From Nitrosomonadales bacterium (GTDB taxonomy: Bacteria; Pseudomonadota; Gammaproteobacteria; Burkholderiales; Gallionellaceae): a DNA stretch of 37,013 nucleotides. Location: the NCBI GenBank assembly GCA_016218475.1, contig JACREB010000021.1, forward strand, positions 1 to 37,013. The letters run 5' to 3'. The translations under genes were made by a program, and so were the position numbers. Shown here piece by piece: positions 34,377 through 37,013 of this stretch. Within the stretch, counting starts at the first letter, position 1, and each line of letters opens with the position of its first letter. The notes beneath the pieces were generated by a model. The model searched no databases. It saw only the letters and a program-made list of their open reading frames with translations, and was not told the DNA's origin.

Positions 34377-34894
34377 ACGATCAGCCCTGCTGCGGGTTCA
34401 TCAAAATAAGCCTGCAAAATTTGCTGCGCGGCGTATTGGTCGATGAGGGTTTTTTGCTTCTTGCCATGGACGCCTCCCTCGTTTAACTGCGCGCTTGCAG
34501 AGTGCGAAGTATAACGCTCATCGACTAATATCACCGGCAAATTAAACCGCCCCTTGAGGCGGTTGGCAAAGCGGCGGCATAACGCGGTCAGCTCGTGCGG
34601 CGTGCCATCGTCGTTGCACGGCAAGCCGACCACCAGCGCGCCCGGCTGCCATTCGTCGAGCAACGCCGCTATTTTAGCAAAGCGCGCAACGGTTTTTTCG
34701 TCGGTAATAGTGGTCAGCGGGTTGGCTTGGCGCAGCAGGGTATTGCCTGTGGCGACGCCGATGCGTTTGGTGCCGAAATCGAATGCGAGAAGCGTTACAG
34801 AGGACAGATGACAGAGGGCAGATGACAGAGTGTTGTTGCTACGCGATTCTTTCTGTTTTCTGTCTTCTGTCTTCTGTACTCTGGTGTCAGGCAT
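34373..34894 (-). CDS. ruvX: Holliday junction resolvase-like RuvX/YqgF
   Basis: [20 protein letters not shown]...[10 protein letters not shown]...[13 protein letters not shown]; repeat-encoded N-terminal extension. Confidence 0.93.
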   Translation of the reverse strand: MPDTRVQKTEDRKQKESRSNNTLSSALCHLSSVTLLAFDFGTKRIGVATGNTLLRQANPLTTITDEKTVARFAKIAALLDEWQPGALVVGLPCNDDGTPHELTALCRRFANRLKGRFNLPVILVDERYTSHSASAQLNEGGVHGKKQKTLIDQYAAQQILQAYFDEPAAGLIV

Positions 34895-35447
34895 GTCCGA
34901 CACCTTCCGCCAGCGAAGCATAATCCACCCCAAACAAGGCCATCGCGGCGGGTAGCCGGTCTTCCGGCGGCAAGTCGAATATGATGTGTTCGGATGCCGG
35001 CATCGTCAGCCATGCGTTTTCGGTCATCTCGTGCTCCAGTTGCCCCTGCGCCCAGCCCGCATAGCCCAGCGTGATGATCAAATTACGCGGCCCACGACCT
35101 TCGCCGACCGCTTCCAGAATATCCTTGGACGTTGTCAGTGATAGCCTGTCGTTGATGCGCAGTGTGGACTGCCAGTTTCCCTGCATGTCATGCAACACGA
35201 AGCCTCGCTCGGTCTGCACCGGGCCGCCGAAATGCACCGGCATTTTTTCAAGTTTGGGTTGATGCAGCGGGATGTTGATCTGGCTGAACATTTCGCCCAG
35301 CGTCAGGCTGATCGGGCGATTCAATACGATACCCAATGCGCCGTTCTCGTTGTGCTCGCATATGTAGGTCAGCGTACCGGCAAAAAATCCCTCCTGCATG
35401 GCTGGCATGGCAATCAGGAAATGATGGGTAAGATTGAAATCGGACAT
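34887..35447 (-). CDS. yqgE: YqgE/AlgH family protein (DUF179)
   Basis: In-frame ATG at 35447: MSDFNLTHHFLIAMPAMQEGFFAGTLTYICEHNENGALGIVLNRPISLTLGEMFSQINI; VHFGGPVQTERGFVLH. Confidence 0.95.
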   Translation of the reverse strand: MSDFNLTHHFLIAMPAMQEGFFAGTLTYICEHNENGALGIVLNRPISLTLGEMFSQINIPLHQPKLEKMPVHFGGPVQTERGFVLHDMQGNWQSTLRINDRLSLTTSKDILEAVGEGRGPRNLIITLGYAGWAQGQLEHEMTENAWLTMPASEHIIFDLPPEDRLPAAMALFGVDYASLAEGVGHA

Positions 35448-35493
35448 GGCCCCATTGTAACTGCCCAGGCAATGTCGCACAATTAACGCGGAT

Positions 35494-36126
35494 TTACGGC
35501 TGGCTGGGCAATTCATCCTGTTCGGGCAAATTCAGCCGCCCCAACACCTGCCAGGCCAGACTACGGCAAACATTGTTCAGCATTGTCGGCAGATTGGGAG
35601 GCACCTGATCTTCCAATAGCAGTTTGCTGGCGCTCACCGCATACACGGGATCGAGCAGGCGCGGACGATAATCCTGCATCATTTCGTCCAGCGTGCGTTC
35701 AGCGGCCATCTGTTGCCACGGATTGGTCGGCCATTGTGATGGGATGCCGTATGCTTCCGGGAAGGCATCGAGATCGTTGCACACCGTGCGAATATCCTCG
35801 TGCGATTCGCGGAATGGCAGCAGTACAAAACCCGACATCTCATAAAACTTTCGATCCATTTCAGGGCGGTTGCCGCCGCCGTCAATGACCGCCAACCACT
35901 TCGGCCTGGATTCCAGTTTGTCGATAATTTCTTGCAATTTGTCGGGAGATCGCCCGTCGAGCGGTGTATAGCGGCGGATTCCCCGCGACAGCGGATCGCG
36001 TGCGGCATCGGTGAGCACGGCAATCGAGCGCTTGCCGAGCAACCCGAGGCCGTGGCACAACATGTGCGTAATACTGGTTTTACCGGTGCCCCCCTTGTTG
36101 CCGATTACACAAATTATTCTTTCCAT
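35494..36126 (-). CDS. ParA/MinD-like P-loop ATPase
   Basis: MERIICVIGNKGGTGKTSITHMLCHGLGLLGKRSIAVLTDAARDPL; deviant Walker A KGGTGKT. Confidence 0.75.
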   Translation of the reverse strand: MERIICVIGNKGGTGKTSITHMLCHGLGLLGKRSIAVLTDAARDPLSRGIRRYTPLDGRSPDKLQEIIDKLESRPKWLAVIDGGGNRPEMDRKFYEMSGFVLLPFRESHEDIRTVCNDLDAFPEAYGIPSQWPTNPWQQMAAERTLDEMMQDYRPRLLDPVYAVSASKLLLEDQVPPNLPTMLNNVCRSLAWQVLGRLNLPEQDELPSQP

Positions 36127-36158
36127 GCTTTCCTTCGTCAGCACAATTGCACGCACTA

Positions 36159-36216
36159 AGAGCCTATTTCAGTAGGTTTCATGTCCCGGGGTATGAAACC
36201 TACTGGAATAGGCTCT
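36159..36216. repeat. 58-bp hairpin repeat, copy 1
   Basis: AGAGCCTATTTCAGTAGGTTTCAT-gtcccggggt-ATGAAACCTACTGGAATAGGCTCT. Confidence 0.9.
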
Positions 36217-36265
36217 AAATCCAAATACCGGTTAATCAATAATCACCCGCAGGCTGAAAAAGATT

Positions 36266-36715
36266 TCATGAGCCATTGCCGGACAGTATTTTTTGCATCC
36301 CGATGCGGGATTTGGTGTTGATCAGGATGGGTGCGGCGATATTCACATACATGTTCCCCGCGACTCTTTTGAGTTCATTTTGCGGGGTGTCATTTTTGAC
36401 CGACAATACCGTCAGCACCAGAATATCGGACGGATCGTCGAGTTTAATTTCGGCAACTTCCTCGTCGGTCAACGTCAGGTTGTAATTAAAGCCGGATAAT
36501 GTCGGGTCCGTTAACGGCAGTGATACATCGCCATCGTCCATTGACAGGAGATAAACAACCTTACCGTTTAACAAATTACCATGGTCGTCAATTTCATGAA
36601 ACAGTTTCCATCTTGTGCAATTCTCAAAGCCGGGTATCCCTTTGGGGAATGTAATGATTTGGGCGGGGTCAATACTTAGTTCGCCAAATCGTGTTTTTAT
36701 CCTGATATTCGCCAT
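36266..36715 (-). CDS. fliW: Flagellar assembly factor FliW
   Basis: IKTRFGELSIDPAQIITFPKGIPGFENCTRWKLF...YLLSMDDGDVSLPLTDP...ILVLTVLSVKNDTPQNELKRVAGNMYVNIAAPILINTKSRIGMQKIL. Confidence 0.93.
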   Translation of the reverse strand: MANIRIKTRFGELSIDPAQIITFPKGIPGFENCTRWKLFHEIDDHGNLLNGKVVYLLSMDDGDVSLPLTDPTLSGFNYNLTLTDEEVAEIKLDDPSDILVLTVLSVKNDTPQNELKRVAGNMYVNIAAPILINTKSRIGMQKILSGNGS

Positions 36716-36816
36716 AGCTCACGCCCCCAGGTTGTTAATATTAACGGCACATAACGGATTTTCCCGCTATCCAACGTGCGTGTAAAGGCTTTTGCTCTAT
36801 TTCTGGTTGTATATTT

Positions 36817-36873
36817 AGAGCCTATGTCAGTAGGTTTCATGCGCGGGGCATGAAACCTACTGAAATAGGCTCT
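36817..36873. repeat. 57-bp hairpin repeat, copy 2
   Basis: AGAGCCTATGTCAGTAGGTTTCATgcgcggggcATGAAACCTACTGAAATAGGCTCT; same family as 36159-36216. Confidence 0.9.
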
Positions 36874-36876
36874 TAG

Positions 36877-37013
36877 TCTTACTGTGTCACAAAGCGATCA
36901 AGGGATGCAGTGCAAGGCAAAATCGGGCGAAAAAGCGGAGTTTACATATAGTAAATGAGCATTTTGAGCCTGATTTTAACGCCGCAATGCGCCCTTCAGC
37001 GCTTTGTGACACA
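36877..37013. mobile_element. MITE-like element, right copy (runs off the window end)
   Basis: Left TIR TCTTACTGTGTCACAAAGCG (36877-36896); right end CGCTTTGTGACACA (37000-37013) is its exact reverse complement as far as the window shows. Confidence 0.65.

Noticed and set aside
1-37013. CRISPR arrays, rRNA or tRNA genes
   Set aside because: No regularly spaced repeat array and no recognisable tRNA/rRNA signature seen by eye; a tRNAscan/Infernal run would be decisive.

Overview
The window is about 37 kb of proteobacterial chromosome, probably from a betaproteobacterium (inferred from gene content; Gallionellaceae/Nitrosomonadales-like, not proven). Housekeeping blocks: glpD, an FGGY kinase and hrpA (+); dnaE (-); an Orn/Lys/Arg decarboxylase (-); ubiV, ubiU and a YhcC-type radical SAM protein (-); xthA, a DUF4124 protein and prlC (-); pyrC, pyrB, ruvX, yqgE, a ParA-like ATPase and fliW (-). 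Accessory blocks: a YafQ/DinJ-like and a BrnTA-like toxin-antitoxin (TA) pair next to an integron-type attC site and a small TIR/TSD element; a MerR-regulated operon with a thioredoxin-like/MerC-like fusion; an Nth-like glycosylase; and a defence island with a broken BRO-family gene, an MvaI/BcnI-family restriction-modification (RM) set, a C5-methyltransferase next to a frameshifted Eco29kI/GIY-YIG endonuclease, and a MazEF-like pair. The most unusual feature is the number of small palindromic repeats lying inside conserved genes without breaking the frame: GlpD, the FGGY kinase, HrpA (two sites), DnaE (two sites), PrlC (two sites plus its stop codon) and RuvX. They add low-complexity peptide inserts to essential or conserved enzymes. 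A related-looking hairpin insertion does break the frame of the BRO gene. All family assignments come from reading motifs; no database search was run.
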